This document shows, in pieces, positions 16,731 through 25,446 of a stretch of 64,000 nt of DNA. A program made the translations under genes and the position numbers. The first letter of the stretch is position 1, and each line of letters opens with the position of its first letter. The notes under the pieces are model-generated. The model searched no databases, was not told the DNA's origin, and saw nothing but the letters and a program-made list of their open reading frames with translations. The stretch comes from an uncultured Alistipes sp. Lineage in GTDB: Bacteria; Bacteroidota; Bacteroidia; Bacteroidales; Rikenellaceae. The DNA lies in assembly GCA_944326035.1 (NCBI GenBank), contig CALVCS010000008.1:35637-99636 (forward strand), in the 5' to 3' direction.

Positions 16731-19313
16731 CTAAGCTAACTGTTGGTCCAAAATCGCCACAACATCGAGCGGCCCAGCCGCATAATAGACCGGAGCTCCA
16801 TATAACGGAGCCAACGTTTTTTCCACCCAAGCGGCATCGACGGCCGGGCCACTGACCACCAGTGGCACCCGCAAGCCCCGACGACGAGCTTCCATCCCTA
16901 TCCGGAGCATCTCTTCCCGGCCTCCTTCCAGGACAGCCTGCAAAACGAGCGCCATCGCCCCACAACGCAAGGTTTCATTTACTACTCGCAAAGCCAAAGG
17001 CCTTCCGCCGAGGTTTTCCACCTCATACCCCCACGCCTGCAAGATCGGCAACAAGGCATTTTTCCCGAAATCTTGTACGTCGCTTGCCAACGAGGGAAGC
17101 ATCACTCGCCCTTTGGGGTTCGTTATGGGATCAATCCGACGGCTCAAAAGCGTCGAAATCTGACGGATCACCTTACCGCTACGTACCCATTGCGGCACAA
17201 ACAACGCCCCGCTTTCGAACCACGCATACAGCTGTTTGATCGACTCATTCCACGGTCCCTCGAGTCCCTGACGAAGCTCGCCCCACGCCGCACAGAATGT
17301 TTCCACCAACGCCTGCGGATCCTCCGTCCGAGCCTGCACCAGGGTGCGAACCAACTGGGCCGACACCGTTTCGTTGTCGGGATCGGTTTTGAAACCCGTT
17401 TCGGACCGAGCGATGCCCGACCACGCTTTTAACCGGGAGGGAGCCTCCGAACGACGCCCCAACACCAAATCCTCACAACGTTCCCGCAAATCGGGATCCA
17501 TCTCTGTATAAACGAGCGTCAACGCCGCAGGATCTACCCAACCCAGGGTAACCCCGGCTGGTACCGCATGATATAACCACACGGTACTCAAGCCGGCACG
17601 AATCCGGGCATCATCCGCATAGGGTTCCGTAAATGCGTCCACATCCGCAAACAACCGTGCCTCGGGACAATGAATTCTCATCCACCGACACGCCTCGATA
17701 CAATCCACCGACGCGCTGACCTTCTGTCCATCCTCGGTGGCGGCCGGAGGCAGAATCGGATCGAAAATAAGCTCTTCAGGAGGCATGCCGGCGCCGGTCA
17801 ACAGTCCATACATTCGACCTGCTATCCCGATCCGCCGTGCATAACTGTCGGCTTCGCCCTGTTCATCCGCCAATCGTAAAATAGGCAGCGCCCCATAACG
17901 CAACACCTCCTGCACCTCTGTCAACAAAGCCCGATCGCCTTGCGCGAGCGACAGCGAGCGCACCAGCGATTTCCCCTGAATACAAGACAACGCAGCTTTC
18001 CACAGTGCCTCCCGACCGATATCGATCAGCCACGGTACCCGCGCTACGCCCGGATCGGACATAGCCAGATTTAGCAACTTCCTCACCTCCTCTGCACCTA
18101 TATCATCTCCGGCTTGCCATCGCAGACCCATGATCTGAGCCCCTTCTCCTACCTGAGCCGACAGCAACCCCAACGCGCTTTCATATTGCCCGGCACGCAC
18201 CTTCTCCTCGAAGGCCGCCCGTTGCGAACGGGCACCGGCCCCTATGACGATAAATGAGCCCTCTCCCGACCAGGAGAGATCTTCCAGTCCACTCAAACGC
18301 GTCACGCGAGAGGGGGCAGGAAGCGGACGGGGCGCATAACGCGCCGCCACGGCGGCCACGGCTTCGATGTGTGCCGGCGTCGTTCCGCAGCATCCTCCCA
18401 CGATATTGACCAACCCCTGTTGCAGGTAGGATTCCATCGCCGTCGCCATACTTTCCGGCGTCTCCGCATAGCCGCCATTGCCATCCGGCAATCCGGCGTT
18501 GGGATGTACCGAAACGGCGCAATCGGCCACCTGAGCGATGCGTTCTATAAACGGCAACATCTGTTCGGCCCCCAGGCCACAATTCAAGCCGACCGACAAG
18601 GTGTTGGCGCGCCGCACCGAGGTGTAAAATGCCTCCAAAGTCTGTCCGGAGAGGGTCCGTCCACTGCCATCGGTCAACGTCCCGGAGACCATCGCCGGAA
18701 TCCGCCCTTCGCGGTGTGCATTGACTTCATCCAGTGCATACAGCGCCGCTTTTGCATTGAGCGCATCGAAACACGTCTCGATGAGAATCACATCGACACC
18801 CCCATCAATCAACCCCCGAATCTGTTCACGATAGGTCTTCGCCAGCTCGTCGAATGTGACCGAACGGGCCGCCGGATCGTACAAATCGGGCGACAGCGAA
18901 GCCGTCCGATTGGTCGGCCCGACCGACCCCGCCACAAACCGCGGTTTCGAAGGCTGCTGAGCCGTATAGCGATCCGCCAACCCCCGAGCCAAGGCTGCTG
19001 CCTGCCGATTGATTTCATACACGAAGTCGACCAACCCATAATCGGCCAGCGAAATCGCATTGGCATTAAACGTATCGGTCGTGATGATGTCGGCCCCGGC
19101 CTGCAGATAGGCTTCATGTACCTGGGCCACCGCTTCGGGCCGCGTCAAGACCAGCAAGTCGTTGCACCCTTTGAGCGAAGCCGACCAGTCGGCAAATCGT
19201 TCGCCTCGATAATCAGCCTCTTCCAGGCCATAGCGTTGAATCATGGTTCCCAGCCCGCCATCCAATACCAGCAGGCGACGGGAAAGCTCGTCGTAAATAG
19301 AAAATGGAGACAT
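16731..19313 (-). CDS. Divergent MetH-like protein with intact homocysteine domain but altered folate and cobalamin sites
   Basis: The 860 residues follow the order of cobalamin-dependent methionine synthase: homocysteine domain (about 1-325), pterin domain (about 352-620), cap and cobalamin domain (about 640-860). The homocysteine domain is well conserved, including LDGGLGTMIQ and zinc cysteines Cys245 (GLNCGLG) and Cys308/Cys309 (GGCCGTTP). In the pterin domain the NVGERTNVTGS element of MetH is replaced by VIGAGARSQRA (residues 356-366) and the MIDSSKW element by LIDIGRE. The cobalamin DxHxxG motif reads DVQDFG (745-750), so the cobalt-ligand histidine is Gln747, and the SxL and GGA loops are also lost. 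The reactivation domain is absent. The frame is intact and lies 64 bases behind the cyclotransferase gene. It may be a homocysteine methyltransferase using another donor, or a non-catalytic derivative. Confidence 0.75.
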   Translation of the reverse strand: MSPFSIYDELSRRLLVLDGGLGTMIQRYGLEEADYRGERFADWSASLKGCNDLLVLTRPEAVAQVHEAYLQAGADIITTDTFNANAISLADYGLVDFVYEINRQAAALARGLADRYTAQQPSKPRFVAGSVGPTNRTASLSPDLYDPAARSVTFDELAKTYREQIRGLIDGGVDVILIETCFDALNAKAALYALDEVNAHREGRIPAMVSGTLTDGSGRTLSGQTLEAFYTSVRRANTLSVGLNCGLGAEQMLPFIERIAQVADCAVSVHPNAGLPDGNGGYAETPESMATAMESYLQQGLVNIVGGCCGTTPAHIEAVAAVAARYAPRPLPAPSRVTRLSGLEDLSWSGEGSFIVIGAGARSQRAAFEEKVRAGQYESALGLLSAQVGEGAQIMGLRWQAGDDIGAEEVRKLLNLAMSDPGVARVPWLIDIGREALWKAALSCIQGKSLVRSLSLAQGDRALLTEVQEVLRYGALPILRLADEQGEADSYARRIGIAGRMYGLLTGAGMPPEELIFDPILPPAATEDGQKVSASVDCIEACRWMRIHCPEARLFADVDAFTEPYADDARIRAGLSTVWLYHAVPAGVTLGWVDPAALTLVYTEMDPDLRERCEDLVLGRRSEAPSRLKAWSGIARSETGFKTDPDNETVSAQLVRTLVQARTEDPQALVETFCAAWGELRQGLEGPWNESIKQLYAWFESGALFVPQWVRSGKVIRQISTLLSRRIDPITNPKGRVMLPSLASDVQDFGKNALLPILQAWGYEVENLGGRPLALRVVNETLRCGAMALVLQAVLEGGREEMLRIGMEARRRGLRVPLVVSGPAVDAAWVEKTLAPLYGAPVYYAAGPLDVVAILDQQLA

Positions 19314-19377
19314 ACCTTCACGTATTACCCGGAGAAGCGCTCCGGCAGGTCAAACAGATAGCTCGCACACCCCGATT

Positions 19378-20469
19378 TTACTTTTTGAAAACTTCTACCT
19401 CAAAAAGCTTTTTCCAATACTTGCCGGTCACGAAAATGCGTCGGCGTTGAGCGTCATAGGCAATGCCATTGAACACATCGGTCTCGGGACCGATATCGGA
19501 TGGAGAGAGCAGTCCGCTCATGTCGATCACCCCGGTGACAGCTCCCGTATGGGGATCGATGCGAACGATCTTGTCGGTCGTGTAGACGTTGGCCCACAAC
19601 TCGCCGTCAATCCACTCCATCTCATTCAGATATACGATCTTGCTCTGATCCGTATACACTTCCAGGGTGCGAATCGTCTTGAAGGTTTCCGGATCCCGTA
19701 CTTTGATCTTTTCCGTACCGTCGCTCATATACAACCACCGGCCGTCGGTCGCCAATCCCCACCCCTCACCGGCATAATTGAACTCGCCGAGCTTTTCGAA
19801 GGTCGATCGGTCATACACCAACACTTTATTATTCTGCCACGTCAATTGATACAACTTATCCCCGAGCCGTTCCAGCCCCTCGCCGAAATAGTCGCGCGGC
19901 AGGTTGAGGTTCTGCAACACGACGCCCGTCGTCAGATCCACCTTCCGCAACGAGGATTGGCCCTGCACCCCGGTACTCTCATACAACGCACCCTTATACC
20001 AGAGCAACCCTTGTGTATAAGCCTCCTTATCATGGGGATAAACCCGTTTCACCCTATGCCCGTACAGTACCGGCGGATCGGCGGCCAAGACCGTAAATTC
20101 GCCCACCCGATCTTCCTTTTCTCCCGCCTGATAGGCCGTCAGCGTATAGATCAAACGTCCCGTCGGATGGTTCCGACGAACCCGGTAAAGATAACCGGTC
20201 GAATCCACAGCACACAATCGCTCTCCTTTGACCGACAGCACCACACTGTCGACCGGCGTATCCGACTCGAGCGCATAGCGAATCCGGATCGTATCGCCTT
20301 GCCGCACCTGCGTACCGTAAACGGGCCATACCGAAGCGATCAAATGCAACGGTTGCTGTTGCGTCGCACCTTTCGTCGCCGAATCCCCTCCGGCGCCGCC
20401 ACATGACAACATGACACCCATGGTCATCGCCACGGCTGCCACCCATCCGAGTCCTCCAGTTATTCGCAT
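19378..20469 (-). CDS. Glutaminyl-peptide cyclotransferase-like lipoprotein
   Basis: A beta-propeller glutamine cyclotransferase of the plant/bacterial type, which turns N-terminal glutamine of exported proteins into pyroglutamate. The chosen 363-residue protein has a lipoprotein signal ending in the lipobox GVMLSC near residue 23, then an Ig-like region and the propeller. The propeller carries HDKEAYTQGLLWYKGALYEST, YFGEGLERLGDKLYQLTW, GEGWGLATDGRWLYMSDG and the ELWANVYTTDKIVRIDP motif. It probably acts in the periplasm. The open frame extends to a TTG at 20493, but the -7 box at 20491-20498 overlaps that codon, so the ATG at 20469 is the start. Confidence 0.87.
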   Translation of the reverse strand: MRITGGLGWVAAVAMTMGVMLSCGGAGGDSATKGATQQQPLHLIASVWPVYGTQVRQGDTIRIRYALESDTPVDSVVLSVKGERLCAVDSTGYLYRVRRNHPTGRLIYTLTAYQAGEKEDRVGEFTVLAADPPVLYGHRVKRVYPHDKEAYTQGLLWYKGALYESTGVQGQSSLRKVDLTTGVVLQNLNLPRDYFGEGLERLGDKLYQLTWQNNKVLVYDRSTFEKLGEFNYAGEGWGLATDGRWLYMSDGTEKIKVRDPETFKTIRTLEVYTDQSKIVYLNEMEWIDGELWANVYTTDKIVRIDPHTGAVTGVIDMSGLLSPSDIGPETDVFNGIAYDAQRRRIFVTGKYWKKLFEVEVFKK

Positions 20470-20490
20470 CCCCAGGAATTTAGATTTACA

Positions 20491-20498
20491 CAAAGGTA
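20491..20498 (-). promoter_or_regulatory. -7 box of the cyclotransferase gene
   Basis: TACCTTTG on the minus strand, about 22 bases before the ATG at 20469. No clear TTTG lies at the expected -33 position, so only the -7 half is convincing. Its place rules out the longer TTG start. Confidence 0.55.
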
Positions 20499-20635
20499 GT
20501 AAAAAATAGCCATGCAGCGGTCTGTTTCGGTGTTTCCCGCCCTTTTTCCATCGGGAATTCCGCGGATCCGAGCCCCGAAACCGCCCGCCGTGAAAGATTA
20601 AACGTACGAAATGACCGATTTAGTGAGTTTCTTGC

Positions 20636-20643
20636 TATCTTTG
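20636..20643 (+). promoter_or_regulatory. -7 box of serS
   Basis: TATCTTTG matches the Bacteroidota -7 consensus about 37 bases before the serS ATG. The -33 element is weak. Confidence 0.55.
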
Positions 20644-20679
20644 TCGCATAGATTAAATTAACGAACCAAATTTTCAGTC

Positions 20680-21951
20680 ATGCTTACACTCAAGCAACTC
20701 CGTGAAAATCGCGCCTACGCGCTCGAACGCCTGGCCGTCAAAGGCGTGGATGCTGCCGCCACCCTGGATAAAATCGAACAACTGGATGATACCCGCAAGG
20801 CTCTTCAGGGAAAGCTGGATGCCAACCTCGCCCAGCAAAACGCTGTCGCCAAACAGGTAGGCATGCTGTTCAAGGCCGGGAAACAGGACGAAGCCAATGC
20901 CGCCAAAGCAACAACCGCCGCTCTGAAAGAAGAGTCGAAAACACTGGAAGCGCAATTGCGTGAAACCGAAACCAAACTGACCGAAACCATCGTGACGTTG
21001 CCCAACTTCCCGCACATTTCGGTTCCCAAAGGTTTGTCGGCCGCCGATAACGAAATCGTCCGCACCGGTGGCCCGATGCCCGAACTGCCCGCCGATGCCA
21101 AACCGCACTGGGAATTGGCCAGCCAATACGACATCATCGACTTCGAACTGGGCGTCAAACTGACCGGTGCCGGATTCCCGGTCTACAAAGGAAAAGGATC
21201 GGCACTGCAACGCGCCCTGATCTCGTTCTTCCTGGACTGCAACACCGCTGCCGGCTATACGGAAGTCATGCCGCCGCTGATGGTCAATGAAGCGTCGGGT
21301 TTCGGAACGGGACAGTTGCCCGACAAGGAAGGTCAGATGTATCACGTCAACCTCGATAATTTCTACCTGATTCCGACCGCCGAAGTCCCCGTAACGAATA
21401 TCTATCGCGACGTTATCCTCAACGAAAGCGACTTCCCCATCAAGCTGACCGCCTATACGCCCTGCTTCCGTCGGGAGGCCGGTTCGTATGGCAAGGATGT
21501 GCGCGGACTGAACCGTCTGCACCAGTTCGACAAGGTGGAAATCGTACAAATCAGCCACCCGGACGTCTCCTATCAAGCCCTGGACGGAATGGTGGCCCAT
21601 GTGGAAAGCATCGTGCAAAAACTCGAACTGCCTTACCGAATCGTTCGTCTGTGTGGCGGCGACTTGAGCTTCACCTCGGCCCTGACGTTCGACTTCGAAG
21701 TCTATTCGGCCGCACAGGGACGCTGGCTGGAAGTGTCGTCGGTATCGAACTTCGAGTCGTTCCAGGCCAACCGTCTGAAACTGCGCTGGAAAGACAGCAA
21801 CAAGAAAATGCACTTGGCCCACACCCTCAACGGCAGCTCGTTGGCCTTGCCGCGGATCGTAGCCGCCCTGCTGGAAAACAACCAGACCCCCGAAGGAATC
21901 CGCATTCCTAAAGTGCTGGTTCCCTACACCCGTTTCGACATGATCAAATAA
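20680..21951 (+). CDS. serS: Seryl-tRNA synthetase SerS
   Basis: SerS charges tRNA-Ser (and tRNA-Sec where present) with serine. The first about 110 residues form the long two-helix coiled coil that grips the tRNA. The class II core has motif 1 (GYTEVMPPLMVNEASGFGTGQLP), motif 2 (TPCFRREAGSYGKDVRGLNRLHQFDKVE, TxxFRxE type, near residue 260) and motif 3 (NGSSLALPRIVAALLENNQ, near residue 385). The 423-residue length is normal. It stands alone, with a -7 box upstream and a hairpin terminator at 21972-22000. Confidence 0.98.
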   Translation: MLTLKQLRENRAYALERLAVKGVDAAATLDKIEQLDDTRKALQGKLDANLAQQNAVAKQVGMLFKAGKQDEANAAKATTAALKEESKTLEAQLRETETKLTETIVTLPNFPHISVPKGLSAADNEIVRTGGPMPELPADAKPHWELASQYDIIDFELGVKLTGAGFPVYKGKGSALQRALISFFLDCNTAAGYTEVMPPLMVNEASGFGTGQLPDKEGQMYHVNLDNFYLIPTAEVPVTNIYRDVILNESDFPIKLTAYTPCFRREAGSYGKDVRGLNRLHQFDKVEIVQISHPDVSYQALDGMVAHVESIVQKLELPYRIVRLCGGDLSFTSALTFDFEVYSAAQGRWLEVSSVSNFESFQANRLKLRWKDSNKKMHLAHTLNGSSLALPRIVAALLENNQTPEGIRIPKVLVPYTRFDMIK

Positions 21952-21971
21952 CCTGCGATCACGCATGAGAT

Positions 21972-22000
21972 AAAAGCCGCCTCAGCCCGAGGCGGCTTTT
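21972..22000 (+). terminator. Intrinsic terminator of serS
   Basis: A perfect 12-base-pair stem (21972-21983 with 21989-22000) with a 5-base loop, ending in a run of T residues, lies 20 bases past the serS stop. Confidence 0.88.
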
Positions 22001-22242
22001 TTAGGCACATCGTCTAGGCCCGTCGGCCCGCACGGCCTTGGCTGCCCCTTTATTGAGCCCTCGTCACCCCTTTTGTCGCACCTTTATCTCACTTTGTTGC
22101 ACCCTCGTTTCGCCCTCATTGCGACTTCATACGCGCCTCCGAAAGGTCCATTCTCTTCTTGTGCCTCCGTGCCTGTGAGGGGCAGATTCTCTACTTCGAG
22201 GTGAAATGATCTCCGTCCCAGCTCGAAAAGAAAGCCGCGGAA

Positions 22243-22274
22243 TTTGCTCTTCCGCCAAAGTATCGCTACCTTTG
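22243..22274 (+). promoter_or_regulatory. Bacteroidota-type promoter of the GH106 gene
   Basis: TTTG at 22243-22246 and TACCTTTG at 22267-22274 are separated by 20 bases, a good consensus match. Transcription would begin near 22281, so the upstream in-frame TTG at 22244 cannot be the start codon, and the ATG at 22322 is used. Confidence 0.75.
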
Positions 22275-22321
22275 AAAAAGGCTTCGGCCCCGATACGTTC
22301 TTTTTTCCTCTATCGTATACC

Positions 22322-25300
22322 ATGAAAAACTACCTACCCAAAAAACAGACTTTTTATCGTTGGGCTTTCCTTTCGTGCCTTCTGTTCGGAAGCACCGCCT
22401 GTGGGCCTACCCGCACCGACCAACCCGAACCGCTACCCCCTCAATGCAGCGTCACGGAGGCCCAGAATCTCACCCAACTCTCCGAAAACTTTCTGCACCC
22501 CGGCACCGAAAATCAAGCCTGGGTCTACTGGTTCGTTATGGACGGGAACCTCTCTCGGGAGGGCATTAAAGCCGACCTGGACGCGATGAAACGAGCCGGC
22601 ATCGGCGGCGTCATCTTCCTGGAAGTGAACGTCGGCATTCCCCGTGGTCCGGTCGATTTCATGAGCCCCGAATGGATCGAACTGTTCAAATATGCCTGCG
22701 AAGAGAGCGAACGCCTGGGTTTATCGCTTTCGTTGATTACCGGCCCCGGATGGACTGGCAGCGGTGGTCCCTGGGTCAAACCCGAAGATGCCATGCACTT
22801 CATCGTCGCCGATACACTCACCGTGCACGGAGGGCAAACCATCCGGGTACAGCTTCCCCGGCCTCAACCCCGTACGCCCTATTTTGGCATGAACAACCTG
22901 ACCGACAGCATGAAACAACAGCGTGCAGCATACTACCAAGACCTGTTCGTGCTGGCCTACCCCAAAAACAAACCCGGCACTCCCCTCGAAGATATTGACC
23001 GTAAAGCCTTTTATGTCCGTCATCCCTACTCCTCGTCACCGCTGGCAAAACCCTACCTGCCCGTTCGGGCCACCTACCCAGCCCTGCCGGAAGGTGTCGC
23101 CCTGCAAACCGATCGGTGTATCGATCTGAGTGAACATGTTTCCGCGGACGGGCTGCTCGAATGGGAGGCTCCGGCCGGCGAATGGATCGTGTACCGTTTC
23201 GGACAGACGCTGACCGGCGCCAACACCCGTCCTTCGCCTCATGCCGGCGTCGGCTTCGAGTGCAGCAAAATGGATACAACCGCCCTCAACCACCATTTGG
23301 ATGCCTATATCGGCGCCCTGATGAAGGCCGTAGGCAAACAACCGGGCTATCAGACCAGCGGCTGGAACATGTTACACATCGACAGCTGGGAGATGGGACC
23401 CGAAAACTGGAGCGACGATTTCTACGACGAATTCCAGAAACGACGCGGTTACGATCCCCGTCCCTACCTGCCCACCCTCACCGGACAAGTCGTCGACAAT
23501 ACGGAAATCTCGGAACGGTTTCTGTGGGATCTGCGCCAGACGGTGCAGGAACTGATGCTGGAAAATCATGCCGAACATCTACGTCGGTACGCCCACCAAT
23601 ATGGCTTCGGACTGTCGATCGAGCCCTATGACATGAGCCCTAACAACGATATCGCCCTGGGAAGCATCGCCGATGTCCCGATGTGCGAGACCTGGGAAAA
23701 AGACGACCTGTTCAATACGGCCTTCAGTTGCATCGAAGCCGTTTCGGCAGCCAATCTGTACGGCCGACCCATCGTGGGCGCCGAAGCCTTCACCAGCCAC
23801 AACAAAAAATTCTGGAGAGTACACCCGGGCAATATGAAAAATCAAGCCGACTGGGCCTTCTGTATCGGCATCAACCGGTTGGTTTTCCATCGCTACGCTC
23901 ATCAACCCTGGACCGACCGCTATCCGGGTATGACCATGGGCCCGTACGGCATGAACTATGAACGCACGCAAACCTGGTGGGAACTCTCCCAAAGCTGGCA
24001 CACCTACCTGGCTCGTTGTCAATACCTGTTACGACAAGGTCGTGGCGTGGCCGACATTCTGTTCCTGACCCCGGAAGGGGCCCCGATGGCCTTCATGCCA
24101 CCCGAAAGCGCTTTGTCCGGTTCCAAACGGCTGCCCTTCAAGAAAGGGTACAATTTCGACGGGTGCGACCCGAAAACCTTGCTCAGTGCACAGGTTCGGG
24201 ACGGCAAGATCGTCTTCCCCAGCGGCATGGAATACCGCATTTTGGTGTTGCCCACCGAAGAGACCATGACCCCGACCCTCTTGACCAAAATCGAAAGCCT
24301 GGTGCGCGACGGAGCGACCGTCATGGGCTTTGCGCCCCAGAAATCTCCCAGCCTCCAGAACTATCCCCAAGCCGATCAGGAGGTCGAACAGTTGACCGCA
24401 CGACTCTGGGGCGATAGCCAACCGGGGACCATTCGCTCGATCGGGAAGGGAAGGCTGATTCACAGCGCTGCATCCGACACCACGGGAAATGAGCCCAGTG
24501 TCCGGGGCTATCTGCCGCCCTATGTTCGCTATGAGGTGATCGCCGAAGCTCTTCGTGCACAGGGCGTTCAGCCCGACTTCGAAGCCGACGCGCCCTTGCG
24601 ATACATCCACCGGACTCTTCCTGCGATGGATATCTACATGGTTTCAAACCCCGATACGACCTCCCGTTTCGAAGGTTCGGCCACCTTCCGCATCCAGGGC
24701 AAAAAGGCCTCCCTGTGGGATGCCTCCACCGGACAGATCGCCCCGATCTCCGTCGAGGCTACCCATGACGGACGTTCGCGGATCGCGCTCTCGCTGGATC
24801 CCAGCGGATCGCTGTTCGTTATCTTCAGCGACGAAGATCCCGCCGACCGCTGCAACACCCAAACCCTCTGGTCGACATGGCAACCAGTCAAAACCCTCAC
24901 AGGACCCTGGAATGTCCAGTTCCAAGCCGGCCGCAAAGCTCCCGAGCAAGCGACCTTCGACACGTTGATCGACTGGAGTCAGCACGCCGATCCGGGCATT
25001 CGGTACTTCAGCGGCATCGCCGACTACACCCTCACCTTTACCCTGACCGACCAGGAACGCGCCGCCTACTCGAACTGGAGTCTGGATTTAGGGAAGGTCG
25101 CCGTCATCGCCCGGGTCGAACTCAACGGACATCCCATTACCGAACTCTGGAAAGCCCCCTATCGCTGCGACATCACCCCCTATCTGCAAACGGGTGAAAA
25201 CAGCCTACGTATCTCGGTGGCCAATGAATGGCCCAACCGTCTGGCCGGTGATCAACGCCTGCCGGAATCCGAACGGGTCACCTTCGCCACCTACTCTCCC

Positions 25301-25369
25301 ATCACCCGAGACTTTACCCTGCTGCCCTCGGGTCTCCTCGGGCCCGTCGTTCTCTGCGGCGCAAAATAG
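22322..25369 (+). CDS. Glycoside hydrolase family 106 lipoprotein (alpha-L-rhamnosidase type)
   Basis: A 1015-residue exported enzyme of the GH106 group, whose studied members release alpha-L-rhamnose from pectin-type glycans. A signal peptide with lipobox STAC near residue 27 places it on the outer membrane or in the periplasm. The catalytic barrel opens with WFVMDGNLSREGIKADLDAM and GIGGVIFLEV. Further GH106-like blocks are LSLITGPGWTGSGGPWV and a long central region rich in Trp and Glu, including HIDSWEMGPENWS. A C-terminal beta-sandwich (WSLDLGKVAVIARVELNG...) ends the protein, as in related enzymes. No SusC/SusD pair or regulator adjoins it, so it is not in a classic utilisation locus. 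The activity on rhamnose is inferred from the family only. Confidence 0.85.
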   Translation: MKNYLPKKQTFYRWAFLSCLLFGSTACGPTRTDQPEPLPPQCSVTEAQNLTQLSENFLHPGTENQAWVYWFVMDGNLSREGIKADLDAMKRAGIGGVIFLEVNVGIPRGPVDFMSPEWIELFKYACEESERLGLSLSLITGPGWTGSGGPWVKPEDAMHFIVADTLTVHGGQTIRVQLPRPQPRTPYFGMNNLTDSMKQQRAAYYQDLFVLAYPKNKPGTPLEDIDRKAFYVRHPYSSSPLAKPYLPVRATYPALPEGVALQTDRCIDLSEHVSADGLLEWEAPAGEWIVYRFGQTLTGANTRPSPHAGVGFECSKMDTTALNHHLDAYIGALMKAVGKQPGYQTSGWNMLHIDSWEMGPENWSDDFYDEFQKRRGYDPRPYLPTLTGQVVDNTEISERFLWDLRQTVQELMLENHAEHLRRYAHQYGFGLSIEPYDMSPNNDIALGSIADVPMCETWEKDDLFNTAFSCIEAVSAANLYGRPIVGAEAFTSHNKKFWRVHPGNMKNQADWAFCIGINRLVFHRYAHQPWTDRYPGMTMGPYGMNYERTQTWWELSQSWHTYLARCQYLLRQGRGVADILFLTPEGAPMAFMPPESALSGSKRLPFKKGYNFDGCDPKTLLSAQVRDGKIVFPSGMEYRILVLPTEETMTPTLLTKIESLVRDGATVMGFAPQKSPSLQNYPQADQEVEQLTARLWGDSQPGTIRSIGKGRLIHSAASDTTGNEPSVRGYLPPYVRYEVIAEALRAQGVQPDFEADAPLRYIHRTLPAMDIYMVSNPDTTSRFEGSATFRIQGKKASLWDASTGQIAPISVEATHDGRSRIALSLDPSGSLFVIFSDEDPADRCNTQTLWSTWQPVKTLTGPWNVQFQAGRKAPEQATFDTLIDWSQHADPGIRYFSGIADYTLTFTLTDQERAAYSNWSLDLGKVAVIARVELNGHPITELWKAPYRCDITPYLQTGENSLRISVANEWPNRLAGDQRLPESERVTFATYSPITRDFTLLPSGLLGPVVLCGAK

Positions 25370-25385
25370 GGCTTCCTGTTCTCAA

Positions 25386-25425
25386 AACAACGAGCGACGT
25401 CTTTTTGAAGACGTCGCTCGTTGTT
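25386..25425. terminator. Long bidirectional hairpin between GH106 and the ThiF/MoeB gene
   Basis: A perfect 18-base-pair stem (25386-25403 with 25408-25425) with a 4-base loop lies between two convergent genes. Short A and T runs on both sides let it act in both directions. Confidence 0.85.
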
Positions 25426-25446
25426 ATTACGTTTAAAAACGCAAGC

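Larger units (their letters stand above)
21952..22321 (+). other. Intergenic region before the GH106 gene
   Basis: Apart from the serS terminator (21972-22000) and the promoter at 22243-22274, the 370 bases contain pyrimidine-rich sequence from about 22030 to 22130 in which blocks such as CCCTCGT and CCTTTAT recur irregularly. No gene or RNA element is recognised. Confidence 0.5.

Noticed and set aside
19314..19377. Cobalamin or SAM riboswitch before the MetH-like gene
   Set aside because: Only 64 bases separate it from the upstream gene, too short for either riboswitch, and the one short stem seen (19329-19345) lacks conserved elements.
20674..21966. Minus-strand frame covering all of serS
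   Set aside because: It is antisense to an unmistakable SerS; the same composition effect explains it.
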